DNA of 64,000 nucleotides, taken from Sphingobacterium gobiense. Lineage in GTDB: Bacteria; Bacteroidota; Bacteroidia; Sphingobacteriales; Sphingobacteriaceae. The stretch's first letter is position 1. Each line of letters starts with the position of its first letter. Where the stretch lies: positions 186,001 to 250,000 of the forward strand of contig NZ_PVBS01000004.1 of NCBI RefSeq assembly GCF_002980575.1. Direction: 5' to 3'. Made by a program: the position numbers and the translations under genes. The notes beneath the pieces were generated by a model, which was given only the letters and a program-made list of their open reading frames with translations, did not search any database and was not told the origin of the DNA. Positions 52,783 to 61,492 of this stretch are shown one piece after another.

Positions 52783-55146
52783 ATGAAGAAGCATTTATCA
52801 ATACTATTAATAGTTTGCGCGTTCGTGGTGTCATCCTGCGCGGGGAAGAAAGAAGTGATGGAAAAGTTGTCGGACTATGTGAATCCTAACATCGGCTCTG
52901 TACACAGCAGGTGGTTTTTCTATACGCCAGGCGCTGTGCCGTTTGGAATGGCCAAACTGGGGCCGTCCACAAATGGTTCCTATGGGAATGCCAATGGTTG
53001 GGAAGCGGTTGGCTATGAAGATAACCATAATTCCATAGAAGGATTTGCTTGTTTCCATGAATTTCAGATCGGTGGCGTGATGTTGATGCCTATCGTAGGA
53101 GCGTTAAAAACTACACCGGGTACGCTCGAAAATCCTGCCGAGGGCTATCGTTCCTCTTTTAAGAAAGAGAACGAGTATGCTACCGCGGGATTCTACCATG
53201 TTTTGCTGGATAAATACGAAACCAAAGTGGAGCTTACGGCGACCGACAGGGTTGGGTATCAGCGTTATACATTTCCGCAGTCAGAAGAGTCTTATATCTT
53301 ATTTGATATTGGAAATAAATTAGGCGAAAGCGGTGCGGTAAGTGATGCGTATATTAAAGTGGTTGACGAAACCACTATTGAAGGGTATGTTGTTACCAAA
53401 CCCGAGTACGTCAAAAAGTATCAGCCGGATGCGACCGTGAACATGTATTTCTATGCCAAATTGAGCAAACCTTTCAACGATGTTAAGACGTTCCTGCGCG
53501 CAGATTCGGTTAGTTCGACACGAGAAATAAAGGGAGTGGGCGCCTGTTTGGCTGTTCAATATGAGACAGCTGCTGATGAACAGATTACCGTACAGATTGG
53601 CCAATCGTATACCTCGATCGAAAATGCAAAACAGAATTATGAGATGGAAGCTACCGATCGGAGCTTTGACATGGTCAAAGAAGATGCTTCGCTCCGGTGG
53701 AATGATATGCTGGGGCGTGTAAAAGTCGAGGGAGGCCGTAGAGACGATAGGGTTAAGTTTTATACGGGGCTGTATCACGCTTTGCTGGGGCGTGGCCTTG
53801 CTAACGATGTGAACGGTGCTTATCCGAAAAACGATGGTACGGTTGGGCTTCTTGAACTAGACGAAGATAAACAGCCGGCCTTTAATTACTACAATACGGA
53901 CGCGATCTGGGGCGGATACTGGAACCTTACGCAGCTATGGGCATTGGCCTATCCGGAATATTACTCCGATTGGGTGCAGAGCCAATTATTGGTATATAAA
54001 GAAACGGGCTGGCTGGGAGACGGTATTGCCAACAGCAAATATGTTTCCGGGGTAGGTACAAACTTCACTAGTCTGGCTATTGCGGCTGCCTACAATTGTG
54101 GAATCCGTGATTTTGATTATCGGTTGGGATATGAGGCAGCGCTAAAGAATGAGATAGATGGTCAGAACCGTCCGGCTGGCGCAGGTAAGCTGGATGTTGC
54201 TGCATTTGTGGAACGTGGTTACTGCCCCTATATTCCAAGTGATGACTATTTTATTACCAAGCAGGATGAGGGGTCGGTATTTGGCGCATCCCACACCATG
54301 GAGTACGCGTTTAGTAGTTACGCCGTCGCGCAGTTTGCGAAAAGCTTAAACAACGAAGCGGATTACCAACGCCTTTCTAAAATGGCATCGAACTGGGAAA
54401 ATCTCTTTGATACCGAAACCGAGCTTATTCGTCCGCGCATGTTGGACGGAAATTTCTTGCCAAATTTTGATCCGATGGCCGCATGGGCGGGTTTTCAGGA
54501 GGGAAATGCTATTCAATACACATTTTACGTGCCACATGAGCCCGGAAAATTGATTGACAAGGTGGGGAGCGATGTGTTTAATGATCGCCTCGATAGTATT
54601 TTTGTCCGCTCGCAGAAAAATACGTTTGGTGGCGGTAAAACTGTGGATGCTTTCGCGGGTGTACACGCACTTTATAATCACGGCAACCAACCAAACCTAC
54701 ATATATCTTGGTTGTTCAACTTTTCTGGAAAACCCTATTTAACCCAAAAATGGGTACGCACGATCTGTAACGAATTTTATGGTGTTGATGGGCTTCATGG
54801 TTATGGCTATGGTCAGGACGAAGACCAAGGTCAATTAGGCGCATGGTATGTGATGGCTGGTATGGGGCTATTTGATGTGAAGGGTTTAACACAGATCGAT
54901 CCTCAGTTCCAGATTGGTAGCCCGATATTTGATCGCATCGAGGTCAAGCTGAATAAAGAATATTATAAAGGAGATAAGTTTGTTATCGAAGTAGCGAATA
55001 ATTCGCCGGAGAATATCTATGTACAATCTTTAAGCAAGAACGGAACAGCACAGCAATCGGTATCCATTCCATTCGCGGATGTGGTAAATGGCGGTGTGCT
55101 GAAACTGGAGATGGGAAGCGAGCCCAACTTGGATATTCGGCAATAG
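52783..55146 (+). CDS. GH92 family alpha-mannosidase, lipoprotein
   Basis: A 787-aa exo-alpha-mannosidase (calcium-dependent, inverting). Cys19 in SSC is the lipidation site. The N-terminal beta-sandwich starts DYVNPNIGSVHSRWFFYTPGAVPFGMAKLGP; the (alpha/alpha)6 domain carries FQEGNAIQYTFYVPHEP, whose Glu corresponds to the catalytic acid, and YGYGQDEDQGQLGAWYVMAGMGLFDV, whose Asp residues correspond to the catalytic base/metal region. Many GH92 enzymes read W where this has I (EGNAWQYTW), so its linkage preference may differ. It would remove side-chain or terminal mannose for the MFS transporter. It is the last gene of the mannan locus. Confidence 0.92.
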   Translation: MKKHLSILLIVCAFVVSSCAGKKEVMEKLSDYVNPNIGSVHSRWFFYTPGAVPFGMAKLGPSTNGSYGNANGWEAVGYEDNHNSIEGFACFHEFQIGGVMLMPIVGALKTTPGTLENPAEGYRSSFKKENEYATAGFYHVLLDKYETKVELTATDRVGYQRYTFPQSEESYILFDIGNKLGESGAVSDAYIKVVDETTIEGYVVTKPEYVKKYQPDATVNMYFYAKLSKPFNDVKTFLRADSVSSTREIKGVGACLAVQYETAADEQITVQIGQSYTSIENAKQNYEMEATDRSFDMVKEDASLRWNDMLGRVKVEGGRRDDRVKFYTGLYHALLGRGLANDVNGAYPKNDGTVGLLELDEDKQPAFNYYNTDAIWGGYWNLTQLWALAYPEYYSDWVQSQLLVYKETGWLGDGIANSKYVSGVGTNFTSLAIAAAYNCGIRDFDYRLGYEAALKNEIDGQNRPAGAGKLDVAAFVERGYCPYIPSDDYFITKQDEGSVFGASHTMEYAFSSYAVAQFAKSLNNEADYQRLSKMASNWENLFDTETELIRPRMLDGNFLPNFDPMAAWAGFQEGNAIQYTFYVPHEPGKLIDKVGSDVFNDRLDSIFVRSQKNTFGGGKTVDAFAGVHALYNHGNQPNLHISWLFNFSGKPYLTQKWVRTICNEFYGVDGLHGYGYGQDEDQGQLGAWYVMAGMGLFDVKGLTQIDPQFQIGSPIFDRIEVKLNKEYYKGDKFVIEVANNSPENIYVQSLSKNGTAQQSVSIPFADVVNGGVLKLEMGSEPNLDIRQ

Positions 55147-55161
55147 AATCCTGTCTACACG

Positions 55162-55206
55162 GCATTGCACCATCCCCAACTTAACACGCAATGTCGCCTC
55201 TTTTTT
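55162..55206 (+). terminator. Weak terminator after the mannan locus
   Basis: GCATTGC (55162-55168) pairs with GCAATGT (55188-55194) across a 19-base loop, followed by six T at 55201-55206. The loop is long and the spacing to the T run is six bases, so it is only a candidate. Confidence 0.35.
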
Positions 55207-55346
55207 GTTGAGTATGTAGAAATTCCCTTTTTGCACTATCTAATAAGGATTCAACAAAAAACAGCGACGAGTTTTTTTGCTTCTTTTTTTGAGGGAAAAA
55301 AAGAAGAGAAATAACGTTATCTTTATAACCTATTTCAGATGAAGAT

Positions 55347-56225
55347 ATGCGGCAACGTAAGCGAATATTGTTTGTTATCAACCCAATTTCCGGAGGGAAA
55401 AAGAAGACAGCGTTCAACAAGCAGGTGTTGGAAGTGCTTGATCTGGAGAAGTTTGATCCGACATTTAAGATTACCGATCATGCCAACCATGCTTTCGAAC
55501 TGGGAAAGGCTGCGGTTGAGGAAGGATATGATGCGGTCGTGGCTGTAGGAGGTGATGGTACGATTAACGAGCTGGGGTCTGCGATCTTGGGAACCGGCAT
55601 GCCTTTGGGGATTATTCCTGAGGGCTCAGGAAACGGCTTAGCGCTCTACTTGGGGATTCCGCTCAACGAATCAGCAGCTATTAGACGGATAAATCGGTTT
55701 GAGACGGCAGAGGTCGATACAGGGGTTGTCAATGGACGACATTTCTTTAACATTGCTGGACTTGGTTTTGATGCATCGGTGAGTGATCGATTTGCGACAG
55801 ATAACATCAGAGGGCCGATAGGCTATTTACGCTCGGCTATCAATGTACTGAGCGATTTCCAACCTAGCATGTATACATTGCTGATCGACGGAGCAACTTA
55901 CAAGAGAGAAGCTTTTATGGTCAGTGTGGCCAATTCCCCTCAATATGGTAATAATGCGTATATTGCACCGCAAGCTTCTATCAACGATGGTTTGCTTGAT
56001 GTATGTATCGTCAAAAAATTTCCGCTCTATCTTTTTCCAAAAATGGTGTTTCATTTGTTCACAAAAAGCGCAGACCAGTCGGAATATGTGGAGATAATTC
56101 CTGGAAAGGATATCACCATTTTGCGGGACCAAAAAGGTCCTGTACATGTGGATGGTGAGCCCGTGGAAATGGGTGAAAAATTGGAAATTTCGATCAAACC
56201 GAGATCGTTGAAAGTTATATGTTAA
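55347..56225 (+). CDS. Diacylglycerol kinase-like lipid kinase (YegS/BmrU type)
   Basis: A 292-aa cytoplasmic or membrane-associated kinase. The catalytic motif VAVGGDGTINELGSAILGTGMPLGIIPEGSGNGLALYLGI is complete (GGDGT and GSGNGLA), and the start RKRILFVINPISGGKKK is typical of DAGK_cat. The C-terminal beta domain includes FMVSVANSPQYGNNAYIAPQASINDGLLDVCIV and the closing PVHVDGEPVEM. It phosphorylates a lipid alcohol such as diacylglycerol or a sphingoid base; Sphingobacteriaceae make sphingolipids, so the latter is possible. It is followed after 19 bases by the SUI1-like gene. Confidence 0.9.
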   Translation: MRQRKRILFVINPISGGKKKTAFNKQVLEVLDLEKFDPTFKITDHANHAFELGKAAVEEGYDAVVAVGGDGTINELGSAILGTGMPLGIIPEGSGNGLALYLGIPLNESAAIRRINRFETAEVDTGVVNGRHFFNIAGLGFDASVSDRFATDNIRGPIGYLRSAINVLSDFQPSMYTLLIDGATYKREAFMVSVANSPQYGNNAYIAPQASINDGLLDVCIVKKFPLYLFPKMVFHLFTKSADQSEYVEIIPGKDITILRDQKGPVHVDGEPVEMGEKLEISIKPRSLKVIC

Positions 56226-56244
56226 GGAGTGAAGAGTAAAAGAA

Positions 56245-56592
56245 ATGAAGAAGAAAAAGCAACGTTTTGAAGGTGTCGTTTATTCTACCGCGGATAACTT
56301 TGAATATGTAGACACTGAAAGTACACAGGAAGAGGAGACTTTACCAGTCTCGCAGCAAAAACTAAAGGTCTTATTGGATCGCAAGGCGCGGAAAGGAAAA
56401 GTTGTTACAATTGTGAAAGGATTCATAGGAACGGAGATTGATTTGAACGAATTGGCAAAAAAGTTAAAACAGAAATGTGGTGTTGGCGGAGCTGCAAAAG
56501 ACGGCGAAATTTTGATCCAAGGCGATTTCAAACAAAAGATCTTTGATTTGCTCAAAGAGGAGGGGTACGGTGTTAAAATGGTTGGTGGATAA
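56245..56592 (+). CDS. SUI1/YciH-type translation initiation factor
   Basis: A 115-aa protein related to eukaryotic eIF1 and bacterial YciH. The SUI1 core is LLDRKARKGKVVTIVKGFIGTEIDLNELAKKLKQKCGVGGAAKDGEILIQGDFKQKIFDLLKEEGYGVKMVGG, with the GxxxxxxL and CGxGG elements. Proteins of this kind bind the small ribosomal subunit and can affect start-site fidelity. It appears co-transcribed with the lipid kinase gene. Confidence 0.9.
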   Translation: MKKKKQRFEGVVYSTADNFEYVDTESTQEEETLPVSQQKLKVLLDRKARKGKVVTIVKGFIGTEIDLNELAKKLKQKCGVGGAAKDGEILIQGDFKQKIFDLLKEEGYGVKMVGG

Positions 56593-57037
56593 CGATTTAC
56601 ATAGTAAGGGGCTGTCGAATTATGACGGAATCCTGATCGTTAGCTTTGAAAATATGACAATACGCTGATGCTGTTTGTAATCGAAAATAAGGCGAACCAT
56701 CGTGAGTAAATACTTACTTATTTTTTTTTATTAATGATTTTTTAATTTGCATAAACCAAAAAAAATGGTTTTCATTGTAAAATATTAACGCAGTACGGGC
56801 GTTAAGTATTAATGTGAATCCGTATCGTTAATACATATTAGGAAGGAAATGGAACCGCTGATGGTTTACTAATATGTGACGCATTGAAAGATGTATAAAT
56901 TAATGTCAGGAAAATTTTATTTTTAACACAAAATAGTATATTTGTTTTGCTTTATAGCAGAATAAGTGCTTTTGAATTGCACAAATTGAATTAAACAATT
57001 AAATATTAAACAACAGTAAAAATTAAAAATTAGTAAA
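56593..57037. other. 445-base intergenic region before exbB
   Basis: A/T-rich with no gene seen. It holds one 9-bp inverted repeat, ACATATTAG (56833-56841) / CTAATATGT (56869-56877), and near the end the -7 element of the exbB operon. Confidence 0.5.
56937..56944 (+). promoter_or_regulatory. -7 element of the exbB-tonB operon
   Basis: TATATTTG fits TAnnTTTG, about 93 bases before the exbB ATG. The -33 region is a T-rich run without a clear TTG. Confidence 0.5.
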
Positions 57038-57871
57038 ATGGCAAACGCACCAAAAACTAGTACTCCTGCTAAAAAACAAGAAAGCGGAAATTCAGGTAAT
57101 TTATTTGCGAGCTTAGCAATCATCATTTGTTTTGCTGTCGGAATTGTTGTGTATAAGTTTGTATTGGGTGATCCATCGAACTTTATCGATAACAATCCGG
57201 AGAACCAACCTCTCCCTGGGAACTATATGGGGATGATGTACCATGGTGGACCAGTGATTCCTGTCCTATTGTCTTTATTTATGATGGTTTTCGTGTTCGC
57301 AGTAGAACGCTTTATTGTAATTGGTAGAGCATCGGGTACCGGTAATGTAGGCAACTTTGTAAGAAAAGTACAGTCTTTAATCAACGGCGGTGGTATCGAT
57401 TCGGCAATTGTTGAATGTGATAAGCAAAAAGGATCAGTAGCAAACGTAGTAAAAGCAGGTCTATTGAAATATAAAGACGTGTCGGCCAATCCGGGTTTAG
57501 ACTCAGAAAAATCTGCTATAGCAATCCAGAAAGAAATCGAAGAGACTACGGCGCTGGAAATGCCAATGTTGGAGAAAAACTTGAACGTATTAGCTACGTT
57601 GGTTTCTATCGGTACATTGACCGGTCTATTGGGTACAGTAACGGGTATGATTAGAGCATTCGCGGCTTTGGCAACAGGTGGTGCGCCAGATTCGGCACAG
57701 CTGGCTAACGGTATCTCTGAAGCTTTGATGTGTACAGCAACTGGTATTGCAACTTCGACTTTCGCTATTGTATTCTATAATATGTTGACGGCAAAAATAG
57801 ACAAGTTGACTTATTCTATCGATGAAGCTGGTTTCTCTATTGTACAAACGTACGCAGCAAACCATAAATAA
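57038..57871 (+). CDS. exbB: ExbB-type MotA/TolQ/ExbB proton channel protein
   Basis: A 277-aa inner-membrane protein. The first span (about residues 24-46, LFASLAIIICFAVGIVVYKFVL) is preceded by a Lys-rich tail; a second lies near residues 74-95 (VIPVLLSLFMMVFVFAVERFIVI), and the conserved ExbB domain spans about 180-270 (LEKNLNVLATLVSIGTLTGLLGTVTGMIRAFAALATGG, then ISEALMCTATGIATSTFAIVFYNML). It forms the stator with ExbD that uses proton flow to energise TonB. It heads the operon that powers the four TonB-dependent receptors in this window and others. Confidence 0.93.
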   Translation: MANAPKTSTPAKKQESGNSGNLFASLAIIICFAVGIVVYKFVLGDPSNFIDNNPENQPLPGNYMGMMYHGGPVIPVLLSLFMMVFVFAVERFIVIGRASGTGNVGNFVRKVQSLINGGGIDSAIVECDKQKGSVANVVKAGLLKYKDVSANPGLDSEKSAIAIQKEIEETTALEMPMLEKNLNVLATLVSIGTLTGLLGTVTGMIRAFAALATGGAPDSAQLANGISEALMCTATGIATSTFAIVFYNMLTAKIDKLTYSIDEAGFSIVQTYAANHK

Positions 57872-57968
57872 GAAAAAGATGTTTTTCAAATTCTTTTATG
57901 GAATTTGTGAAGAGCATGCATCATACAGATAAAGGAATAAGGATTGTTAATTAAAAGAAGTAAAGATA

Positions 57969-58619
57969 ATGGGTAAAGCAAAAGTAAAAAGAGCCAGTAC
58001 CTCCATCGACATGACGGCGATGTGTGATGTATCGTTCTTGCTTCTTACATTCTTCGTATTAACGGCGACGGCGCGTCAACCTGAAGTATTAGTGGTGGAT
58101 ACACCGCAGTCGACAAGTCCGGAAAAATTGCCCGACGATGGCTTAGGGATCATTTCGGTGTCAAACGGAAAAATATTCTTTAGTGTTAAGAACCCTAATG
58201 TACGGGAACTTACGCTAAGAAATATTTCGCAGAAGTACAACGTGAACTTTTCCGCAGAGGAATATGAGAAATTTAGACAGTTGGATGAGTTTGGTGTTCC
58301 TGTCAATAATTTAAGACAGCTGCTTTCATTGCCGAACGAGCAACGTACAGAAAATATTCAGCCGGGCATTCCTGTAGATAGTACGGAGACAAATTCGAAC
58401 GAATTGTACGCTTGGGTGCAGGAGGCGCGTAGGGCAACTATCGAATTCAACCGCTCGCGAGAGGGGGAAAAGGGATATGTGGATCCAGGTCCGATGAAGG
58501 TAGCAATAAAGGCGGATGCCGAAGAGAGGTATCCGACGATCAATTTGATTATTGAAACGCTGCGAAACCAGAAACAAAACAAATTTAGTTTTGTAACGGG
58601 TTTGAGAAGGGAGAATTAA
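57969..58619 (+). CDS. exbD: ExbD-type biopolymer transport protein, first copy
   Basis: A 216-aa protein with one membrane span near residues 14-36 following KVKRASTSIDMTAMCDVSFLLLTFFVL, where the Asp of MCDVSFLLLTFF is the proton-path residue. The rest is a periplasmic domain ending TINLIIETLRNQKQNKFSFVTGL. It is longer than the usual 130-150 aa because of an insertion in the periplasmic part (about residues 70-150). It partners ExbB. A 97-base gap separates it from exbB. Confidence 0.9.
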   Translation: MGKAKVKRASTSIDMTAMCDVSFLLLTFFVLTATARQPEVLVVDTPQSTSPEKLPDDGLGIISVSNGKIFFSVKNPNVRELTLRNISQKYNVNFSAEEYEKFRQLDEFGVPVNNLRQLLSLPNEQRTENIQPGIPVDSTETNSNELYAWVQEARRATIEFNRSREGEKGYVDPGPMKVAIKADAEERYPTINLIIETLRNQKQNKFSFVTGLRREN

Positions 58620-58638
58620 ACGCATAAATGAGAAGAAA

Positions 58639-59190
58639 ATGGCAGAATTAAATCAAGATGGTGGTGGTAAGGACAAAGGTGGCAAAGTAAGAGCCAAGAA
58701 AGCCGGTGGCAAGGTCGATCTGACCGCCATGGTGGACTTAGCGTTCTTATTGATTACCTTCTTCATGCTGACCACGTCACTAAATACTCCACAGGCTATG
58801 GATGTGGCGATGCCGGATAAGAATAAGATGGATCAAAACGATAATTTGGAAATTGCCGATAATCGTTCCATCACGCTTTTACTGGGATCGGATGATAAAA
58901 TCTCTTGGTATTATGGTCAATTGGCGAAACCTATCTATCCGCCTACAACAATAGATTATGGTAGTGAAGGGATTCGTCAAGTGTTGCTCAGAATGCAGAA
59001 AGAGGTTCCTCAGCGTGCCGGAGGTAAAGATTTGATTGTTGTAATCAGGCCTAGCGAAAAATCTGTGCAACGTAATTTGGTCGATATTTTAGACGAGATG
59101 CGTATCGTAGATGTAAAGCGCTACATGATTTCAAAAATCAATAGTGACGAAATAGAAGTGTTGAAAAGCGAGGGTCTTTTTAACGATTAA
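58639..59190 (+). CDS. exbD: ExbD-type biopolymer transport protein, second copy
   Basis: A 183-aa paralogue of the preceding protein. The Gly/Lys-rich N-terminus leads to VDLTAMVDLAFLLITFFMLTTSL, with the same functional Asp. The periplasmic domain includes DLIVVIRPSEKSVQRNLVDILDEMRIVDVKRYMISKIN. Two unequal ExbD proteins next to one ExbB are typical of Bacteroidota and may form a mixed dimer in the pore. Confidence 0.9.
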   Translation: MAELNQDGGGKDKGGKVRAKKAGGKVDLTAMVDLAFLLITFFMLTTSLNTPQAMDVAMPDKNKMDQNDNLEIADNRSITLLLGSDDKISWYYGQLAKPIYPPTTIDYGSEGIRQVLLRMQKEVPQRAGGKDLIVVIRPSEKSVQRNLVDILDEMRIVDVKRYMISKINSDEIEVLKSEGLFND

Positions 59191-59210
59191 TCGCATAATT
59201 TAAGTAAAAT

Positions 59211-60086
59211 ATGTTTGGTTCTAAATTAGATATATTCAAAAAAGAATGGCTTGAGGTCGTTTTTGAGAATAGAAATAAAGAGTATGGCGCCTATGACTTA
59301 CGTAAGTTTGCCCCACGAGCAACCAACGTTGCGCTATTCTCGATTGTCTCAATCGTTCTTGTTTTGAGTGCTCCAAAAATGTTTAACATTAAGGTGTTTC
59401 CAGACAAACCAGTAGAAGAAGCTCCCGTGATAACGGAGGTAACGCTGGAAGATTTAGAAATACCGGAGCCAGAAGAAGAGGAAGAAGAACCACTTCCACA
59501 GGAGGAAGAGCCGGTGCAAAGGATAGCACAGGAACCCCCGGCAGAAGACTTGGTGCGTTTTCCGGAGCCTAAGGTGGTGCCTGAAAGCCAGGTAAAAGAG
59601 GAAGTGGTATCGCAAGAGGAAATTAAGAAAGAAAATAAAACACCAGCACGTATCACCTTAAAAGGTACAAAAGGTGCATCAGGCGTACCTACCGGAGAGT
59701 TTGGCCCGAAGAAAGTGGAGGGACAGATAACAGGTAGTGCGACAGGGGATCCAGATGGTGGCGCAGACAAGATCTTTACCGCGGTAGAGGTGAATCCGGA
59801 ACCACACGGTGGCTTAAACGCTTTCCGCGAGTGGGTGGGACGTAATTATAGCTACCCGCAGGGTGCTATCGATGCAGGTGTTAAAGGTCAAGTTGTTGTT
59901 TCTTTCGTAGTAGAGCGTGACGGTAGCTTAACAGACATCAAGGTAGTAAAAGACTTGTCGTATGGTACAGGAACAGCTGCGGTAAATGTGTTGAAAAAAG
60001 CGAAGCCTTGGAAGCCGGGTATTCAGAACGGCCGTCCGGTACGTGTTGCTTACACATTGCCTATTACGTTGAACCTTCAACAATAA
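59211..60086 (+). CDS. tonB: Energy transducer TonB
   Basis: A 291-aa protein. A cytoplasmic start (KEWLEVVFENRNKEYGAYDLRK, characteristic of Bacteroidota TonB) is followed by one membrane span near residues 41-60, a Glu/Pro-rich spacer (about 70-130) and the C-terminal TonB domain (about 200-291: FREWVGRNYSYPQGAIDAGVKGQVVVSFVVERDGSLTDIKVVKDLSYGTGTAAVNVLKKAKPWKPGIQNGRPVRV). It links the ExbBD motor to the receptor barrels. The gene follows exbD after 20 bases. Confidence 0.94.
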   Translation: MFGSKLDIFKKEWLEVVFENRNKEYGAYDLRKFAPRATNVALFSIVSIVLVLSAPKMFNIKVFPDKPVEEAPVITEVTLEDLEIPEPEEEEEEPLPQEEEPVQRIAQEPPAEDLVRFPEPKVVPESQVKEEVVSQEEIKKENKTPARITLKGTKGASGVPTGEFGPKKVEGQITGSATGDPDGGADKIFTAVEVNPEPHGGLNAFREWVGRNYSYPQGAIDAGVKGQVVVSFVVERDGSLTDIKVVKDLSYGTGTAAVNVLKKAKPWKPGIQNGRPVRVAYTLPITLNLQQ

Positions 60087-60088
60087 AT

Positions 60089-60322
60089 ATGCGTGGTTTG
60101 GGTAACAACACGAGTAAATTTAAACAGAAATCGCCAACAAAGCGATTTCTGTCTATTTTGGGGTTGGCGATGTTTGCCTTTTATTTTATTTTAGGCATCT
60201 TAGTTATCTTTTGGGATAATTTCCCCTTGGATATCGATCCTACCTATAAGAATATGTTTGGTATCCTGCTCATTGTTTATTCTTTTCTGCGCTTTGCTCG
60301 TTTGTGGCAGAATAATTTTTAA
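60089..60322 (+). CDS. Small membrane protein of the TonB operon
   Basis: A 77-aa protein starting 2 bases after the tonB stop. Two hydrophobic segments are seen, about residues 22-43 (LSILGLAMFAFYFILGILVIFW) and about 55-70 (MFGILLIVYSFLRF), ending ARLWQNNF. Similar short proteins stand after tonB in other Bacteroidota, but no function is known to me. It is probably in the inner membrane with the motor complex. Confidence 0.75.
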   Translation: MRGLGNNTSKFKQKSPTKRFLSILGLAMFAFYFILGILVIFWDNFPLDIDPTYKNMFGILLIVYSFLRFARLWQNNF

Positions 60323-60349
60323 TACGAATTAGATGGGGCGATCAAAAAA

Positions 60350-61315
60350 ATGAAGAAAGTAATTAACATAAGCATGTTGGCGATCCTGTTGCTCAGCATG
60401 GCTGGTTGTGCTGGCTGTTCACGGACAAAGAATAAGGATGCTTCAACTGGTGACAGCTCGGTAGCAAAAGAAGTATCCCCAAGGGAGGACGTCTTGGTGG
60501 GCGTGCTGAATGTTGCGGTAGATGAAACAGCCTATCCAATCTTGAAAGAGCAGGAAGAGGTCTTTTTGGCGGCGTATCCTAATGCTAGGTTGAACTTTAT
60601 TATGAAGCCAGAATTATTGGCTATCCGGGAGATGCTGTCCAATGAAGCAGGAGTGGCGGTGTTAGCAAGGGAATTGAATGAGACGGAGAAGGATTATTTC
60701 AGCAAACGTTCGATTAATCCGAGGGTATTCCCTGTGTGGACGGATGCAATTGTGGTCGTCAATAATACTAAACTTGTGGATACGACCGTTACTATTGAAT
60801 ATTTGGTGAATGCAATGAAGGGAGAAAGCGTCGACCGGAAAAAGATTGTTTTCGATAACCTTAATTCAAGTACGTTTAGACACTTGAAAGACATGGGTAA
60901 ATTGAAAAAAGTTGCATCAAATTACGTGGAAGCACAAGGTGATAGTAAGAAAGTGCTCGAAGCGGTGGCGAATGATCCGGATAAAATTGGGGTTTTGGGG
61001 TATAACGTCTACTTAGATTTGATTTCCTCATTTCCAGATAAGAATAATATTCGTATCTTGAGCGTGCAGAATACGATGGGAGAGCAGGCTGACAATAAAT
61101 TTTATAAGCCCACTCAGTCCACCATTGCCGCAGAACAATATCCGCTGCGCCGTACATTTTATGTGCAGAATTATCAGCCTAATTTAGGGCTGGGTATAGG
61201 GTTTTCTGCGTTTTTGACTGGTGATCGCGGACAACGTATCGTTTTGAAATCGGGTTTAGTGCCTGCAACAATGCCGGGACGCGATATTATTATAAGAGAT
61301 GATATTTCTCTTTAG
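60350..61315 (+). CDS. PstS-like substrate-binding lipoprotein
   Basis: A 321-aa lipoprotein (Cys20 in MAGC). The periplasmic-binding fold of the PstS/PBP-like type is shown by VLVGVLNVAVDETAYPILKEQEEVFLAAYPNARLNF, AGVAVLARELNETEKDYF, DAIVVVNN and the ending YQPNLGLGIGFSAFLTGDRGQRIVLKSGLVPATMP. It may bind phosphate or another anion; no Pst permease is encoded here, so it probably has a different role linked to the envelope operon. It is 27 bases after the small membrane protein gene. Confidence 0.8.
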   Translation: MKKVINISMLAILLLSMAGCAGCSRTKNKDASTGDSSVAKEVSPREDVLVGVLNVAVDETAYPILKEQEEVFLAAYPNARLNFIMKPELLAIREMLSNEAGVAVLARELNETEKDYFSKRSINPRVFPVWTDAIVVVNNTKLVDTTVTIEYLVNAMKGESVDRKKIVFDNLNSSTFRHLKDMGKLKKVASNYVEAQGDSKKVLEAVANDPDKIGVLGYNVYLDLISSFPDKNNIRILSVQNTMGEQADNKFYKPTQSTIAAEQYPLRRTFYVQNYQPNLGLGIGFSAFLTGDRGQRIVLKSGLVPATMPGRDIIIRDDISL

Positions 61316-61419
61316 AAGAAGCGTTATAAATGGCAAAATTGTTCATTAATTAAACATTTTGGCAGATAGGGTGTCAAATATAGGCGAGAGCGAAATACAA
61401 AAAAATCGTATAATTCATT

Positions 61420-61427
61420 TAGATTTG
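61420..61427 (+). promoter_or_regulatory. -7 element of the TPR gene
   Basis: TAGATTTG fits TAnnTTTG, about 65 bases before ATG 61493, in the 177-base gap after the PstS-like gene. No clear -33 TTG. Confidence 0.4.
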
Positions 61428-61492
61428 CGATAATTCGTGTTAAATTCGTGGGTAATTAGTTAAAAAGGAAAAAAATAGAACACAAATAGATT

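Noticed and set aside
60350..61315. Phosphate uptake (Pst) operon
   Set aside because: Only a PstS-like binding protein is present; no PstC, PstA, PstB or PhoU gene follows, and it sits within the TonB operon.
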